64,000 bases of DNA from assembly GCF_902833045.1 (NCBI RefSeq), contig NZ_CADFDU010000012.1:169959-233958 (forward strand). The letters run 5' to 3'. The translations under genes were made by a program, and so were the position numbers. Origin of the DNA: Burkholderia sp. BCC0322. GTDB lineage: Bacteria; Pseudomonadota; Gammaproteobacteria; Burkholderiales; Burkholderiaceae. Below the pieces are notes generated by a model that did no database searches, was not told the DNA's origin, and worked only from the letters and a program-made list of their open reading frames with translations. The first letter of the stretch is position 1. Every line of letters starts with the position of its first letter. This document shows, piece after piece, positions 8,510-16,821 of this stretch.

Positions 8510-10036
8510 TCAGTGGGCGCCCGCGTAGATCCACTCGAGCAGCGAGTCGTGCGCGGCGCGCGCGCCTTCCGCGTGATCGTTGTTGATGAAGCTCACGACG
8601 ACGTAGCTCTGGCCGTCCGCGCCGGCGACGTAGCCGGCGATCGCGCGCACGTCGCGTAGCGTGCCGGTCTTGATGTGCGCGTTGCCGAGCACGCCGGCGT
8701 TGGTGAGGCGGTTCTTCATCGTGCCGTCGATGCCGGCGATCGGCAGCGAATCGATGAAGGCCTGCGCGACGGGGCTCGCGTTCGCGGCCTGCAGCAGCGC
8801 GGCGAGCGACAGCGCGCTCACATGCTCTTCGCGCGACAGACCCGAGCCGTTTTCAAGCATGAGGTCGGGCATCGCGATGCCGTTCTTCTGCAGGAACGCC
8901 TGGATCACGCGGCTCGACTGCTCGGGCGTCGCGGGCGGCTTGCCGCCGACCGCGCCGATCGTCAGGAACAGGTTGCGCGCCATCACGTTGTTGCTGAACT
9001 TGTTGATGTCGTAGACGATGCTGCCGAGCACCGGGCTGTGATGCACGGCGAGGGGCCGCGCGGTGGGCGGCACCTTGCCTTCGCTCACCGGCCCGGCGAT
9101 CGTGCCGCCGTCCTGCTGCCACAGCGCGAGGAAGCCGCGCGCGAAGAACGTCGTGTGATCGAGGATCGCGAGGTTGGTCGTGTGCGCGCCGCAACGCAAC
9201 GGGTAGTCGCCGGCGAACGAGGCGGTCATGATCCCGCCGCCGGCGGTCAGTGTCGGACGCGCGGCCGCGGCGGCCGCGCTGCACGAGCCGGTACCTTCGA
9301 CCAGCTGGTTGTCGATCGACAGGTCCGCGAGCGGCGGCAGCACGTCGACGGCCACCTTGCCGTCGTCGCCCGGCGTGACGGTGAACGACACGGCCTTGAA
9401 CGCGTACAGAAGCGGATCGGGGCCGACGTTGTACGGCGCGCTCGCGTCGTCGTCGAACGAAGGGAGATCGCGCGTCGATGTCGCGAAGTAGCTCTTGTCG
9501 AGCACCAGGCCGCCGCTCACGCGCTTGACGCCGGCCTTGCGCAGCTTGTCGACGAGGTCGATCAGCTCTTCGGGCACGAGCTTCGGATCGCCGGTGCCCT
9601 TGATGTACAGGTTGCCCTGCAGCGTGCCGTCGGGATCGATCGTGCCGTCCGTGTAGGCGGTCGTGCGCCAGCGGTAGTCGGGGCCGAGGATCGACAGGCC
9701 CGAGAAGGTCGTCACGAGCTTCATCGTCGACGCGGGCAGCATCGGCCGGCTCGCATTCCACGCGATCAGCGGTTCCGGATCGCCGACGCGCTCGACGATG
9801 ACGCTCATCGCCGACGCCGGCACCTTCGCGCGCTGCAGCGCGACGAGCACGGACGCCGGCAGGCCGGCCGCGCGTGCGGCGGGCGACACGACGGTCGTCT
9901 TGTGCGCTTCCTTGTGGGATTTCTTGCGGGCCTGCGCGGCGGGCGCGAAGGCGAGGGCCGTGCAGGTGGCGACGACGGCGGCTGCCCGCAGGCAGGCACG
10001 GGGGGCGAACCGGGTGGAAAGATCGGAAATCGGCAT
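8510..10036 (-). CDS. dacB: D-alanyl-D-alanine carboxypeptidase/endopeptidase (PBP4 type)
   Basis: Periplasmic class C penicillin-binding protein that trims peptidoglycan peptides (peptidase S13). The 508 residues start with a signal peptide (hydrophobic stretch ~16-35 ending PAAQA) and show the three active-site motifs in order: STMK (S103-K106), SNN near residue 345 in KFSNNVMARNLF, and KTG in HIKTGTLRDVRAIAG near 455. The long insert between SxxK and SxN is typical of PBP4. ATG 10036 was chosen because the signal peptide follows it directly; the frame stays open far upstream but there it lies opposite the two-component genes. It diverges from the response regulator gene. Confidence 0.95.
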   Translation of the reverse strand: MPISDLSTRFAPRACLRAAAVVATCTALAFAPAAQARKKSHKEAHKTTVVSPAARAAGLPASVLVALQRAKVPASAMSVIVERVGDPEPLIAWNASRPMLPASTMKLVTTFSGLSILGPDYRWRTTAYTDGTIDPDGTLQGNLYIKGTGDPKLVPEELIDLVDKLRKAGVKRVSGGLVLDKSYFATSTRDLPSFDDDASAPYNVGPDPLLYAFKAVSFTVTPGDDGKVAVDVLPPLADLSIDNQLVEGTGSCSAAAAAARPTLTAGGGIMTASFAGDYPLRCGAHTTNLAILDHTTFFARGFLALWQQDGGTIAGPVSEGKVPPTARPLAVHHSPVLGSIVYDINKFSNNVMARNLFLTIGAVGGKPPATPEQSSRVIQAFLQKNGIAMPDLMLENGSGLSREEHVSALSLAALLQAANASPVAQAFIDSLPIAGIDGTMKNRLTNAGVLGNAHIKTGTLRDVRAIAGYVAGADGQSYVVVSFINNDHAEGARAAHDSLLEWIYAGAH

Positions 10037-10222
10037 GAGCGAATACGGGAGAAGCACGACGTTCGGGCAGGGCGCGCGCGGCGCCAAAGCGCACATTGTA
10101 GAGACAAGTCCGGACAGCCCCCTTGCAATCCGCCTTTCTGTTGCATTGCACGGTGCCGCGCATGCGATTCGCGGCGCTACAATGGTCGGCGTGTTTGACC
10201 TGCCCCATGGATGCCTGTCCCG

Positions 10223-10885
10223 ATGCGGATTCTGCTTGTCGAAGATGATCGAATGATTGCCGAAGGCGTGCGCAAGGCGCTGCGCTCGGACGGCTTTGCG
10301 GTCGACTGGGTTCAGGACGGCGACGCCGCCCTGACGGCGCTCGGCGGCGAGGCGTACGACCTGCTGCTGCTCGATCTCGGCCTGCCGAAGCGCGACGGCA
10401 TCGACGTGCTGCGCACGCTGCGCGCACGCGGGCTGGCGCTGCCGGTGCTGATCGTCACCGCGCGCGACGCGGTGGCCGATCGCGTGAAGGGGCTCGACGC
10501 GGGCGCCGACGACTACCTCGTCAAGCCGTTCGACCTCGATGAACTGGGCGCGCGGATGCGCGCGCTGATCCGCCGCCAGGCCGGGCGCAGCGAATCGCTG
10601 ATCCGCCATGGCGCGCTGACACTCGATCCCGCTTCGCACCAGGTGACGCTCGACGGCGTGCCCGTCGCGTTGTCCGCGCGCGAGTTCGCGCTGCTCGAGG
10701 CGCTGCTCGCACGGCCCGGCGCGGTGCTGTCGAAGAGCCAGCTCGAGGAGAAGATGTACGGCTGGGGCGAGGAGATCGGCAGCAACACGGTCGAGGTCTA
10801 CATCCACGCGCTGCGCAAGAAGCTCGGCTCGGACCTGATCCGCAACGTGCGCGGGCTCGGCTACATGGTCGTCAAGGAAAGCTGA
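10223..10885 (+). CDS. OmpR-family response regulator (QseB/PmrA/IrlR type)
   Basis: DNA-binding response regulator. The 220 residues comprise a receiver domain (acidic pair ED near residues 7-9, phosphoacceptor D51 in LLLLDLGLP, T in IVTARD, K in LVKPFD) and a winged-helix effector domain (ALTLDPASHQVTLDG... to EVYIHALRKKLGSDLIRNVRGLGYMV). I start it at ATG 10223 (MRILLVEDD); an in-frame ATG at 10211 is possible. The sensor kinase gene begins three bases after its stop. Its likely target is htrA, which has four phased TTAAG elements (12267-12303) of the kind bound by PmrA/QseB-type regulators. Confidence 0.94.
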   Translation: MRILLVEDDRMIAEGVRKALRSDGFAVDWVQDGDAALTALGGEAYDLLLLDLGLPKRDGIDVLRTLRARGLALPVLIVTARDAVADRVKGLDAGADDYLVKPFDLDELGARMRALIRRQAGRSESLIRHGALTLDPASHQVTLDGVPVALSAREFALLEALLARPGAVLSKSQLEEKMYGWGEEIGSNTVEVYIHALRKKLGSDLIRNVRGLGYMVVKES

Positions 10886-10888
10886 CGC

Positions 10889-12235
10889 GTGAGGTCGATT
10901 CGTCATCAATTGCTGATCTGGCTGCTCGCGATCGTCGTCGCGGGCGTGGGTATCGCGGGCTGGCTCATCTACCGGCAGGCGCTCGCCGAGGCGAACGAAC
11001 TGTTCGACTACCAGTTGCAGGAAATCGCAGCGGCCCTGCCGTCCGAGCCGTTCTCGCAGGTGTTCGGTTCGCGCACCAACGGCGACGAAGGCATCGTGAT
11101 CCAGATATGGAACCGCAACGGCGTGCTGATGTACTTCTCGCATCCGCGTGCGCCGATCGCGCCGCGCGCGGAGCTCGGCTTCTCGACCGAGCGCACCGAT
11201 CGCGGCGAATGGCGCGTGTACGGGGCGATCGTCGGCGACAACGTCGTGCAGCTCGCGCAGCCGCTGTCGGTGCGTAACCGGCTCGCGGCGAACGTCGCGC
11301 TGCGCACGCTGTGGCCGCTGATCGTGCTGCTGCCGTTCCTCGGCGCGGCCGTGTGGGTGATCGTCGGGCGCGGGCTCGCACCGCTCGGCCGCGTGACGCG
11401 CGCGGTCGAGGCACGCCGGCCGGAGGCGCTCGATCCGCTCCCCGATGCGCGCCTGCCGCTCGAGGTGCAGCCGCTCGTACGGGCGCTGAACGGGCTGCTC
11501 GCGAGGCTGTCGGCCGCACTCGACACGCAGAAGGCCTTCGTGGCCGACGCCGCGCACGAACTGCGCACGCCGCTCGCGGCCGTGCAGATCCAGGCGCAGC
11601 TCGTCGCCCGCGCGAAGGACGACGCATCGCGCCGCGAGGCGGTTGCGGATCTCCAGGATGGTGTGTCGCGTGCGACGCGCCTCACGGAGCAACTGCTTGC
11701 GCTCGCACGCGCCGAACCGGATGGCGCGACGATGCGCGAGCCGGTCGACCTGCAGGCGCTGCTCGCCGAATGCGTGGCCGCGCTTGCGCCGCTCGCGCAG
11801 CGGCGCGACATCGATCTCGGTTTCGAGGAGACGCGCGCGGCGAGCGTCGTCGCGGACGTCGGCGCGCTGCGCGTGATGTTCGGCAACCTGCTCGACAACG
11901 CGGTGAAGTACACGCCGGACGGCGGCCGCATCGACGTGTCGCTGACCCGCGACGCGGCCGGTCGCGCATGCGTGCAGATCGGCGACAGCGGGCCCGGCAT
12001 TCCGGCCGACGAGCGCGAGCGCGTGTTCGACCGCTTCTACCGCGACAGCTCCGCGCGGGCGCGCACCGACGTGTCGGGCAGCGGGCTCGGGCTCGCGATC
12101 GTCAAGCGCGTGGCGGCGCAGCAGGGCGCGACGGTGTCGCTCGGCGACGCGGCCGCGGGCGGCCTGCTCGTCAGCGTCGTGTTCTGCGATGCCGAGATGC
12201 CGGCCGAGGCGCCGCAGCCGTCCGAATCCGTGTGA
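10889..12235 (+). CDS. Sensor histidine kinase (QseC type)
   Basis: Inner-membrane kinase partner of the upstream regulator. The 448 residues have two membrane segments (~8-28 and ~141-160) framing a short periplasmic sensor domain, a short linker, the dimerisation domain with phosphoacceptor H223 in DAAHELRTPLAAVQ, and a HATPase domain (N box NLLDNAVKYTPDGG, G1 GDSGPGIP, G2 GSGLGLAIVKRV). It starts with GTG 10889 three bases after the regulator gene, so translation is coupled. The signal is unknown. By memory, the same kinase-regulator-htrA order is described in B. cenocepacia, where htrA is a stress and virulence gene. Confidence 0.94.
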   Translation: MRSIRHQLLIWLLAIVVAGVGIAGWLIYRQALAEANELFDYQLQEIAAALPSEPFSQVFGSRTNGDEGIVIQIWNRNGVLMYFSHPRAPIAPRAELGFSTERTDRGEWRVYGAIVGDNVVQLAQPLSVRNRLAANVALRTLWPLIVLLPFLGAAVWVIVGRGLAPLGRVTRAVEARRPEALDPLPDARLPLEVQPLVRALNGLLARLSAALDTQKAFVADAAHELRTPLAAVQIQAQLVARAKDDASRREAVADLQDGVSRATRLTEQLLALARAEPDGATMREPVDLQALLAECVAALAPLAQRRDIDLGFEETRAASVVADVGALRVMFGNLLDNAVKYTPDGGRIDVSLTRDAAGRACVQIGDSGPGIPADERERVFDRFYRDSSARARTDVSGSGLGLAIVKRVAAQQGATVSLGDAAAGGLLVSVVFCDAEMPAEAPQPSESV

Positions 12236-12265
12236 AGAACGCCGCCGGGCGGGCGCCGGCGGCCG

Positions 12266-12303
12266 CTTAAGCCCCGCTTAAGGCTGATTAAGCCTCCTTT
12301 AAG
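12266..12303 (+). promoter_or_regulatory. Four phased TTAAG elements upstream of htrA (candidate regulator boxes)
   Basis: TTAAG occurs at 12267, 12278, 12288 and 12299, i.e. at steps of 11, 10 and 11 bases, one helical turn each. PmrA/QseB-type OmpR regulators bind tandem CTTAAG/CTTAAT-like hexamers spaced by 5 bases; the first two copies here are exactly CTTAAG-N5-CTTAAG. The array ends 43 bases before the htrA start, a suitable place for activation by the adjacent response regulator. Confidence 0.7.
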
Positions 12304-12346
12304 TCAGGGTCGTTACGCTGCGTTCTAACAAAGAGGAGGTCCTACG

Positions 12347-13831
12347 ATGAACACCCGATTCCTTGCGCGCGGCGCCGTCGCGGTCGCCGTGGCGGCCGCC
12401 CTGTCCGCCGGCTACGTCGCCGGCACGCGCCGCGCCGATCCGCAGATCATCACGCCCGCGCAGGCTGCCGCGCTGATGCCGGCCGAAGCGGCCGCCAAGA
12501 CCGGCATCCCCGATTTCTCCGGGCTCGTCGAGACCTACGGCCCGGCGGTCGTGAACATCAGCGCGAAGCACGTCGTGAAGCAGGTGTCGCGGCGCGTCCC
12601 GCAGCCGCAACTGCCGATCGACCCGAGCGATCCGTTCTACCAGTTCTTCAAGCATTTCTACGGCCAGGTGCCGGGCATGGGCGGCGACGCGCAGCCGGAC
12701 GACCAGCCGAGCGCGAGCCTCGGTTCCGGGTTCGTCATCAGCTCCGACGGGTACATCCTCACCAATGCGCACGTGATCGACGGCGCGAACGTCGTCACGG
12801 TCAAGCTGACCGACAAGCGCGAATACAAGGCGAAGGTCGTCGGCTCGGACAAGCAGTCCGATGTCGCGGTGCTGAAGATCGACGCGAGCGGCCTGCCGAC
12901 CGTGAAGATCGGCGACCCGGCGCAGAGCAAGGTCGGCCAGTGGGTCGTCGCGATCGGTTCGCCGTACGGCTTCGACAACACGGTCACGTCGGGCATCATC
13001 AGCGCGAAGTCGCGCGCGCTGCCGGACGAGAACTACACGCCGTTCATCCAGACCGACGTGCCGGTGAACCCCGGCAACTCGGGCGGCCCGCTATTCAACC
13101 TGCAAGGCGAGGTGATCGGCATCAACTCGATGATCTATTCGCAGACGGGCGGCTTCCAGGGCCTGTCGTTCGCGATCCCGATCAACGAGGCGATCAAGGT
13201 GAAGGACGAGCTCGTGAAGACGGGCCACGTGAGCCGCGGCCGCCTCGGTGTCGCCGTGCAGGGGCTGAACCAGACGCTCGCGAGCTCGTTCGGACTGCAG
13301 AAGCCGGACGGCGCGCTCGTCAGCTCCGTCGACCCGAACGGCCCGGCCGCGAAGGCGGGCCTGCAACCGGGCGACGTGATCCTGTCGGTCAACGGCTCGC
13401 CGGTCGCCGATTCGACGTCGCTGCCCGCGCAGATCGCGAACCTGAAGCCGGGTTCGAAGGCCGACCTGCAGATCTGGCGCGACAAGTCGAAGAAGTCGAT
13501 CAGCGTGACGCTCGGCGCGATGGCCGATGCGAAACTCGCGTCGAACGACAACGGGCCGGTCGAGCAGGGCCGCCTGGGCGTCGCGGTGCGTCCGCTGTCG
13601 CCGCAGGAGCGCAGTGCCGACAACCTGTCGCACGGGCTGATCGTGCAGCAGGCCGGCGGGCCGGCCGCCAACGCGGGCATCCAGCCCGGCGACGTGATCC
13701 TCGCGGTCAACGGCCGCCCGGTCACGAGCCCCGAGCAGCTGCGCGACGCGGTGAAGGGGGCGGGCAACAGTCTTGCTCTGCTGATCCAGCGCGATAATGC
13801 GCAGATCTTCGTGCCGGTCGACCTGAGCTGA
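12347..13831 (+). CDS. htrA: Periplasmic serine protease, HtrA/DegP family
   Basis: Periplasmic quality-control protease/chaperone. The 494 residues start with a signal-anchor-like hydrophobic stretch (~5-25). The trypsin-like domain carries the triad H142 (TNAHVID), D172 (SDVAVLK) and S245 (GNSGGPLF). Two PDZ domains follow, ~270-365 (GRLGVAVQGLNQ...) and ~405-490 (GRLGVAVRPLSP...), as in DegP/MucD. A strong Shine-Dalgarno AGAGGAGG precedes ATG 12347. It lies 111 bases after the sensor kinase, with its own regulatory region holding the TTAAG array, so it is probably both downstream of and controlled by the two-component system. Confidence 0.95.
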   Translation: MNTRFLARGAVAVAVAAALSAGYVAGTRRADPQIITPAQAAALMPAEAAAKTGIPDFSGLVETYGPAVVNISAKHVVKQVSRRVPQPQLPIDPSDPFYQFFKHFYGQVPGMGGDAQPDDQPSASLGSGFVISSDGYILTNAHVIDGANVVTVKLTDKREYKAKVVGSDKQSDVAVLKIDASGLPTVKIGDPAQSKVGQWVVAIGSPYGFDNTVTSGIISAKSRALPDENYTPFIQTDVPVNPGNSGGPLFNLQGEVIGINSMIYSQTGGFQGLSFAIPINEAIKVKDELVKTGHVSRGRLGVAVQGLNQTLASSFGLQKPDGALVSSVDPNGPAAKAGLQPGDVILSVNGSPVADSTSLPAQIANLKPGSKADLQIWRDKSKKSISVTLGAMADAKLASNDNGPVEQGRLGVAVRPLSPQERSADNLSHGLIVQQAGGPAANAGIQPGDVILAVNGRPVTSPEQLRDAVKGAGNSLALLIQRDNAQIFVPVDLS

Positions 13832-13936
13832 CCGGCCACGGCCGACGGCCGGCCAGGCCGGCCGCGGCGGGCGCCGCCGCCGTTCTGAATGGGTGACTCG
13901 GCGCCCTGTATGTGTTCCGACCCCAAGGAGAGAGCC

Positions 13937-14374
13937 ATGCAATATCTACGCAACGTGTCCCGATTTGCCGTCGCCGCGGCGCTGGCCGCCGGCCTCGCAG
14001 CCGGGGCGACCGGCGCGTACGCGCAGTCGGACGGCTTGCCCGCCGCGCGCCAGCAGGGCGACGTCACCTTCGTGTCCGGCGGCGTCGGACAGGACGAATC
14101 GACGGCGTTCCAGCGCAACGAGTCGAGTTGGCCGCTGGCGCTGCGGTTCACCGGCAAGGGCGGCGAGTTCCTGGCCGACGTCCATGTGCGGATCGTCGAC
14201 GGCAAGGGTACCGAAGTGCTGAAGACCGACGCGCGCGGGCCATACATGCTCGTGAAGGTGCCGCCGGGCCGCTATACGGTGCATGCGTCGTACCAGGGCA
14301 ACGAGGAATCCCGCGCCGTCACGGTCGGCGCGAAGGGTGGTGCGAAAACCGCATTCCAGTGGAGCGCGCAGTAG
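13937..14374 (+). CDS. Small secreted protein with carboxypeptidase-regulatory-like fold
   Basis: 145-residue exported protein of unknown role. A signal peptide covers residues 1-~30 (hydrophobic AAALAAGLAAG, cleavage after AYAQ). The mature part resembles a single prealbumin-like beta-sandwich domain (VHVRIVDGKGTEVLKTDARGPY, PPGRYTVHASYQGNEES), as found in many periplasmic 'carboxypeptidase regulatory-like' proteins that bind peptides or surfaces. ATG 13937 follows AAGGAGAGAGCC. It is 105 bases after htrA and ended by the terminator 14432-14464, so it may be a cell-envelope stress gene transcribed with htrA; that is inference. Confidence 0.75.
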   Translation: MQYLRNVSRFAVAAALAAGLAAGATGAYAQSDGLPAARQQGDVTFVSGGVGQDESTAFQRNESSWPLALRFTGKGGEFLADVHVRIVDGKGTEVLKTDARGPYMLVKVPPGRYTVHASYQGNEESRAVTVGAKGGAKTAFQWSAQ

Positions 14375-14431
14375 CTCGCCGCGCGCGGCCCCGAGCGGGT
14401 CGCGCATTCGGCTGCGGTTTCGCCCATAATG

Positions 14432-14464
14432 AAAGCCACGGCACCCGTGCCGTGGCTTTTTCGT
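14432..14464 (+). terminator. Rho-independent terminator
   Basis: AAAGCCACGGCAC and GTGCCGTGGCTTTTT form a perfect stem with a T run. It closes the htrA/small exported protein unit. Confidence 0.9.
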
Positions 14465-14505
14465 TTCCTGAGCCTGGCTTGGCCTGACCGCCCCAAGGAG
14501 AAACG

Positions 14506-14865
14506 ATGTCCGACGCAGCCGACCCTCGTCTCGAAATCGTGCCGAACCGCCATCGCGTTCGCGTTATCCATCGCGGCATCACGTACGCCGATTCGCACGG
14601 CGCGCTGACCGTGCGCGAAACGGGCCTGCCGGACACCCACTACCTGCCGCGCGGCGACGTCAACATGCGCCGGCTTGTGAAATCAGGCGTCACGTCGGCC
14701 TGCCCGCTCAGGGGCGAGGCCGTGCACTTCGACTTGCAGACCGAAGACGGCGTGATCGAGAACGCCGCATGGAGTTACGAGGAACCGAAGGAGGCCGCGC
14801 TGGCGCTCGCGCACTACGTGGCCTTCGACGCTGCACGGATCGACAGTCTCGTCGAGACGTCCTGA
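14506..14865 (+). CDS. DUF427 domain protein
   Basis: 119-residue cytoplasmic protein of the DUF427 family (beta-tent fold), function unknown. Typical features are the ITYADSHGALTVRETGLPDTHYLPRGDV segment (split: start VIHRGITYADS, end HYLPRGDVNM) and WSYEEPKE near residue 88. CCAAGGAGAAACG precedes ATG 14506. The next gene begins 29 bases later, so the two form a small unit behind the terminator at 14432-14464. Confidence 0.85.
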   Translation: MSDAADPRLEIVPNRHRVRVIHRGITYADSHGALTVRETGLPDTHYLPRGDVNMRRLVKSGVTSACPLRGEAVHFDLQTEDGVIENAAWSYEEPKEAALALAHYVAFDAARIDSLVETS

Positions 14866-14894
14866 TGCAGCGCGTGTTCATCGGGGGAGGCGTC

Positions 14895-15602
14895 ATGGAA
14901 CTGAACGACACGTTACGCATACCGCTCGCCCCGCCTGTCGTGCGGGAAGCGTTCGAGGATCTCGCGTTGCTGCGCGCGAGCTTCGAGCATTGCGAATCCT
15001 TCGTGAAGCTTGCGCATGGCGAGTTTGCGTTGACGATCACGGTGCCGCTCGGCCCGCTGCGCGCGCGCTACGACGTGCGTGCGCATGCTGCCGCCGAGCA
15101 GGGCGACGCGGAAGGGCAGCCGCGCCGCGTGCTCAACTTCAAGGCGCGGGCCGACGGGCTCGGCGCGCTGCGCGGCCAGGTCGAACTTGTCCTGATGCCG
15201 GATGACGACGCCAACGCCACGCGCATCGAGTACGTGGTCTGGGCGACGGCGAGCGGCCCGCTCACCGAGCTTCCGGGGCGGCAGATCGAAAATACGCTGC
15301 GCGAATGGACCGACGATTTCTTCCGTGAATTCTGTGCGGTCGTGCAGGCGAAGCACGGTCTTGCGCCGAATCGCGCGCGCTCGGCCGCGCCACGGCGCCA
15401 GCACGTGTTCCTGCGGCCGGCGTCGCTGGTGGCCGCGACCAAGCGTGCGTTGCCGCCGCACCTCGGCGGCGCGCTGACCGGGCGTGCCGCCAGCGCGCTC
15501 CCGCATCGCGGCTCCGGCACGGTGCCCGTGTGGGCGTGGGCCGCGATGATCGTCTTCGTCGCGCTGCTGCTTTACGCGGCACGCTGGATCAACGGCGGCT
15601 GA
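14895..15602 (+). CDS. SRPBCC/CoxG-like protein with C-terminal membrane anchor
   Basis: 235-residue protein. The first ~150 residues look like the START/SRPBCC fold of the CoxG family (MELNDTLRIPLAPPVVREAFEDLALLRA, FVKLAHGEFALTITVPLGPL, LPGRQIENTLREWTDDFF). The last ~20 residues (VPVWAWAAMIVFVALLLYAA) form one membrane helix. CoxG-type proteins often accompany CO dehydrogenase, but no cox genes are present here, so the role is open. I use ATG 14895, which follows GGGGGAGG; an upstream ATG at 14865 overlaps the previous stop region and is weaker. Confidence 0.75.
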   Translation: MELNDTLRIPLAPPVVREAFEDLALLRASFEHCESFVKLAHGEFALTITVPLGPLRARYDVRAHAAAEQGDAEGQPRRVLNFKARADGLGALRGQVELVLMPDDDANATRIEYVVWATASGPLTELPGRQIENTLREWTDDFFREFCAVVQAKHGLAPNRARSAAPRRQHVFLRPASLVAATKRALPPHLGGALTGRAASALPHRGSGTVPVWAWAAMIVFVALLLYAARWINGG

Positions 15603-15644
15603 GCGGCCGGGCGGTTCCGCTGCGAGGCCCGCTCGACACGCGCG

Positions 15645-16661
15645 TTACCGCACGACCTCGGCGCCGGCTCCGGCGCCGCGAAATTCCCTTCGATACGCCG
15701 ACGGCGACGTGCCGAGCGTGCCCGCGAAATGCTGGCGCAGCGACACGCTCGACCCGTAGCCGGCCGCTTGCGCGATCGCGTCGATCGATTGTCCGGTGGT
15801 CTCCAGCAGATGCTGCGCGCGCGCGAGCCGCTCGGCCTGCAGCCACGCGGTGACGGTCGTGCCGGTCGCCTGGCGGAAGTGGCGCGTGAACGTGCGCCGG
15901 CTCATCAGCACGCGTTCGGCGAGCGAGTCGACGCTGTGCGCCGCGTCGAGGTGGGCGCGCACCCAGTCGAGCAGCCCCGCGAGCCGTGCATCGCGCGGGT
16001 GCGCGGCGACCGGCTGCGGCACGTATTGCGCCTGCCCGCCCTGGCGGTGCGGCGGGATCACGAGGCGGCGCGCGATCTGGTTCGCGGCGTCGGAGCCGAA
16101 GCGCAGCCGGACGACGTGCAGGCAGCAGTCGAGCCCGGCTGCCGTGCCGGCCGACGTCATCAGGTTGCCGTCGTCCACGTACAGCACGTCCGGATCGAGC
16201 TTCACGCGCGGAAAGCGTCGCGCGAAGTCTTCGGCCCACGCCCAGTGCGTGGTGGCCGGGCGGCCGTCGAGCAGGCCGGCCGCGGCGAGCACGTAGGCGC
16301 CGAGGCACAGCCCGACGAGCTGCGCGCCACGTGCGGCGACCGCGCGGACGGCGTCGAGCAGCACGTCGGGCGGCGCTTCGTCCGGATCGCGCCATGCCGG
16401 CACGATGACGATGTCCGCATCGTCGAGCCCGTCGAGCCCGTATGGCGCGGTGATCGTGAAGCCGCCCGTCGTCGACAGCGGGCCACGCTCGGCCGAGCAG
16501 ACGCGAAACTCGAACGCAGGCGACGCGGCCGCGTCGCGCTCCTTGCCGAACACGACCGACGGCACCGACAGGTGGAACGGGCTGATGCCGTCGTACGCGA
16601 TCACGGCAACGACGGTCGGAACGGGCGGGGCGGGCCGGGTGGACGAGGCGGCGGCGGTCAT
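15645..16661 (-). CDS. GlxA-family transcriptional regulator (DJ-1/PfpI + AraC HTH)
   Basis: 338-residue regulator with an N-terminal amidotransferase-like (DJ-1/PfpI) domain (~15-200, LVGLCLGAYVLAAAGLLDGRPATTHW holding the nucleophile-elbow cysteine: see GLCLGAYVLA) and a C-terminal AraC double helix-turn-helix (~225-325: SVDSLAERVLMSRRTFTRHF, IDAIAQAAGYGS). Such proteins control amine or ligand catabolism. It diverges from the cysteine hydrolase gene at 16822, its probable target. It ends 42 bases from the convergent CoxG-like gene. Confidence 0.9.
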   Translation of the reverse strand: MTAAASSTRPAPPVPTVVAVIAYDGISPFHLSVPSVVFGKERDAAASPAFEFRVCSAERGPLSTTGGFTITAPYGLDGLDDADIVIVPAWRDPDEAPPDVLLDAVRAVAARGAQLVGLCLGAYVLAAAGLLDGRPATTHWAWAEDFARRFPRVKLDPDVLYVDDGNLMTSAGTAAGLDCCLHVVRLRFGSDAANQIARRLVIPPHRQGGQAQYVPQPVAAHPRDARLAGLLDWVRAHLDAAHSVDSLAERVLMSRRTFTRHFRQATGTTVTAWLQAERLARAQHLLETTGQSIDAIAQAAGYGSSVSLRQHFAGTLGTSPSAYRREFRGAGAGAEVVR

Positions 16662-16745
16662 GGGGGCTCCGGAATGGCGATGGCCCGATTTTATCGAAGA
16701 ATGACTATCGGGCCACTATCTGCGTGAACGATGCGCACCGACAAT

Positions 16746-16765
16746 GCATCGCATCGCATCGCATC
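16746..16765. repeat. Four tandem GCATC pentamers
   Basis: GCATC is repeated four times without interruption at 16746-16765 between the GlxA-type regulator and the cysteine hydrolase gene, 57 bases before the hydrolase start. It could be a short variable repeat or part of an operator. Confidence 0.6.
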
Positions 16766-16821
16766 GCGCCGCTGGCCGTCCCGTTCCGGGGCGGGGCCGC
16801 GCCCCGGACCAGGAGCCCGTC

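Noticed and set aside
10037-11692. The dacB frame stays open on the minus strand far beyond its start
   Set aside because: The extension runs opposite the two-component genes, is Arg/His-rich and lacks domains; the signal peptide fixes the start at 10036.
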